A stretch of 6,259 nt of DNA. Origin: an uncultured Moraxellaceae bacterium (GTDB taxonomy: Bacteria > Pseudomonadota > Gammaproteobacteria > Pseudomonadales > Moraxellaceae). Below are positions 5,541-6,259 of this stretch, piece after piece. The notes below the pieces were generated by a model that was given only the letters and a program-made list of their open reading frames with translations, was not told where the DNA came from and did not search any database. The position numbers and the translations under genes are program-made. Numbering within the stretch: position 1 is the first letter of the stretch; each line of letters begins with the position of its first letter. The DNA is taken from positions 1 to 6,259 of the forward strand of contig CALEYY010000322.1 of the NCBI GenBank assembly GCA_937928295.1, read 5' to 3'.

Positions 5541-6259
5541 GCCATAGCCTGCTGCCGCGACTGGCTAATCTTATTGCGCTGCAATCTGCCAATGCCAACC
5601 AGCGCCAACAATTTGCAGATCGGCTACGAATCACGCCGGGCTGCCGAGTCTTCGAGCCTGCTCCACATTGGGTGGTCGGGATGCTGGACTTGCCTTGGTC
5701 TGCAGCTCCGGATGGGCGTGACGAAGCTTCAGGCTGCTTTCTGGTCGAGGGGCAGCATCTACTGCCTACTGGAGACGCCGCCAGAGCAGATCAACGCCGT
5801 CATTTACACAACACGCCACTACGCCCTGCCGTGTTCAGCGAAACGCCGGATGACATCAGCTTTCTGAGTGTGAGGCCAGATGGCGAGGCTACGCTGTTGC
5901 GGAGTTTGGGTGGACGCATTCCGGCCTATTGGTGGCCGGATGGAGATGGCTTGTATTTGAGCACTAGCAGTACGCTGCTGATGACTCTCGCGGGCCACGA
6001 TGGACAACCAGACCCTTTGATTACGGGCATTTTCCTCTCGAGCCACTCGACTCACTCCGTCGAGCACCGCGCTCATCTTGCAGGGGCATTCAGCCTGAAC
6101 AAGGCCGAATGGGAGGCCCTGTGCGATGGCTGCGGCCAGTGTTGCCGCCACAAGGTGGAGGACGAGGACACCGGCCGCGTCTGGCCGACCAATGTCGGCT
6201 GCCGCCTGCTTGATCTGAAAACGGCGCAGTGCAAGGATTACCGCAACCGCCGGAAATAC
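5537..6259 (+). CDS. Asparagine-synthase-like N-terminal domain joined in frame to a YcgN (UPF0260) cysteine cluster; runs off the right edge
   Basis: The frame stays open for 241 codons to the window end. Residues 1 to about 180 resemble the N-terminal domain of asparagine-synthase-like proteins: DISFLSVRPDGEATLLRS (106-123), GGRIPAYWWPDGDGLYLSTS (125-144), then DPLITGIFL. The usual Cys2 nucleophile of a glutaminase is absent. From about residue 187 the sequence becomes YcgN: EWEALCDGCGQCC (191-203), EDEDTG (208-213), TNVGCRLLD (218-226), and Cys232 before KDYRNRR, a set of six conserved cysteines likely to bind metal. The ATP-pyrophosphatase half of the synthase is missing. Third-position GC rises from about 50-58% in the first part to about 83% in the YcgN part by my hand count. 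The ATG overlaps the kinase stop. No good internal start for a separate YcgN is visible; a TTG at 6017 is the only candidate nearby. Alternatives are a true fusion, an insertion scar or an assembly chimera. Confidence 0.65.
   Translation, partial: MSHSLLPRLANLIALQSANANQRQQFADRLRITPGCRVFEPAPHWVVGMLDLPWSAAPDGRDEASGCFLVEGQHLLPTGDAARADQRRHLHNTPLRPAVFSETPDDISFLSVRPDGEATLLRSLGGRIPAYWWPDGDGLYLSTSSTLLMTLAGHDGQPDPLITGIFLSSHSTHSVEHRAHLAGAFSLNKAEWEALCDGCGQCCRHKVEDEDTGRVWPTNVGCRLLDLKTAQCKDYRNRRKY

Noticed and set aside
5574..5867. Plus-strand 97-codon frame overlapping the start of the last gene
   Set aside because: It is out of frame with the ATG at 5537, which overlaps the kinase stop and leads into recognisable synthase-like and YcgN sequence. 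The shorter frame has no recognisable domain.

Overview
The window looks like chromosomal DNA of a Gram-negative proteobacterium, beta- or gamma- (not resolved further). The reasons are a UvrB start of proteobacterial type, a YcgN-type cysteine cluster, a WecA-like lipid-linked sugar transferase, signal peptides, and an outer-membrane protein ending in a C-terminal phenylalanine. There are no tRNA, rRNA, CRISPR or insertion-sequence features that I can see.

Layout. (1) Positions 1-1290 look like core chromosome: the 5' part of uvrB on the minus strand, diverging from a metallo-beta-lactamase-fold hydrolase on the plus strand. Third codon positions here are very GC-rich. (2) Positions 1275-3660 run leftwards. 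A two-gene unit encodes an exported beta-barrel-like protein and a small exported two-cysteine protein, and ends in a strong terminator at 2506-2535. It is followed by a WecA/MraY-family phosphosugar transferase with its own sigma70-like promoter (2399-2427). The transferase tail overlaps the hydrolase tail by 16 bp. (3) Positions 3661-3911 are a divergent intergenic control region with a perfect 7-bp inverted repeat. (4) Positions 3912-6259 run rightwards as an apparent operon: a short lipoprotein signal ORF overlapping out of frame with a transglutaminase-like cysteine peptidase (BTLCP type), an HPr-kinase-like serine kinase, and an open frame that continues off the window. That last frame joins an asparagine-synthase-like N-terminal domain to the cysteine cluster of YcgN (UPF0260).

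How it may work together. Regions 2-4 look like an accessory block set into core sequence, because third-position GC drops on entering it near 1290 and rises again inside the last gene near 6090. Its contents fit envelope polysaccharide or peptide biology: lipid-linked sugar initiation, two exported proteins and a three-enzyme set. A Cys-His-Asp transglutaminase-fold peptidase, an HprK-like kinase and an asparagine-synthase-like protein are the same three enzyme classes as in kinase-containing lasso-peptide clusters. However, no precursor peptide or PqqD-like chaperone is visible, the peptidase is BTLCP rather than the lasso B2 type, and the synthase-like protein lacks its catalytic half. The most striking point is the in-frame synthase-like/YcgN join, which is either a recombination scar at an island edge, a real fusion gene, or an assembly chimera.
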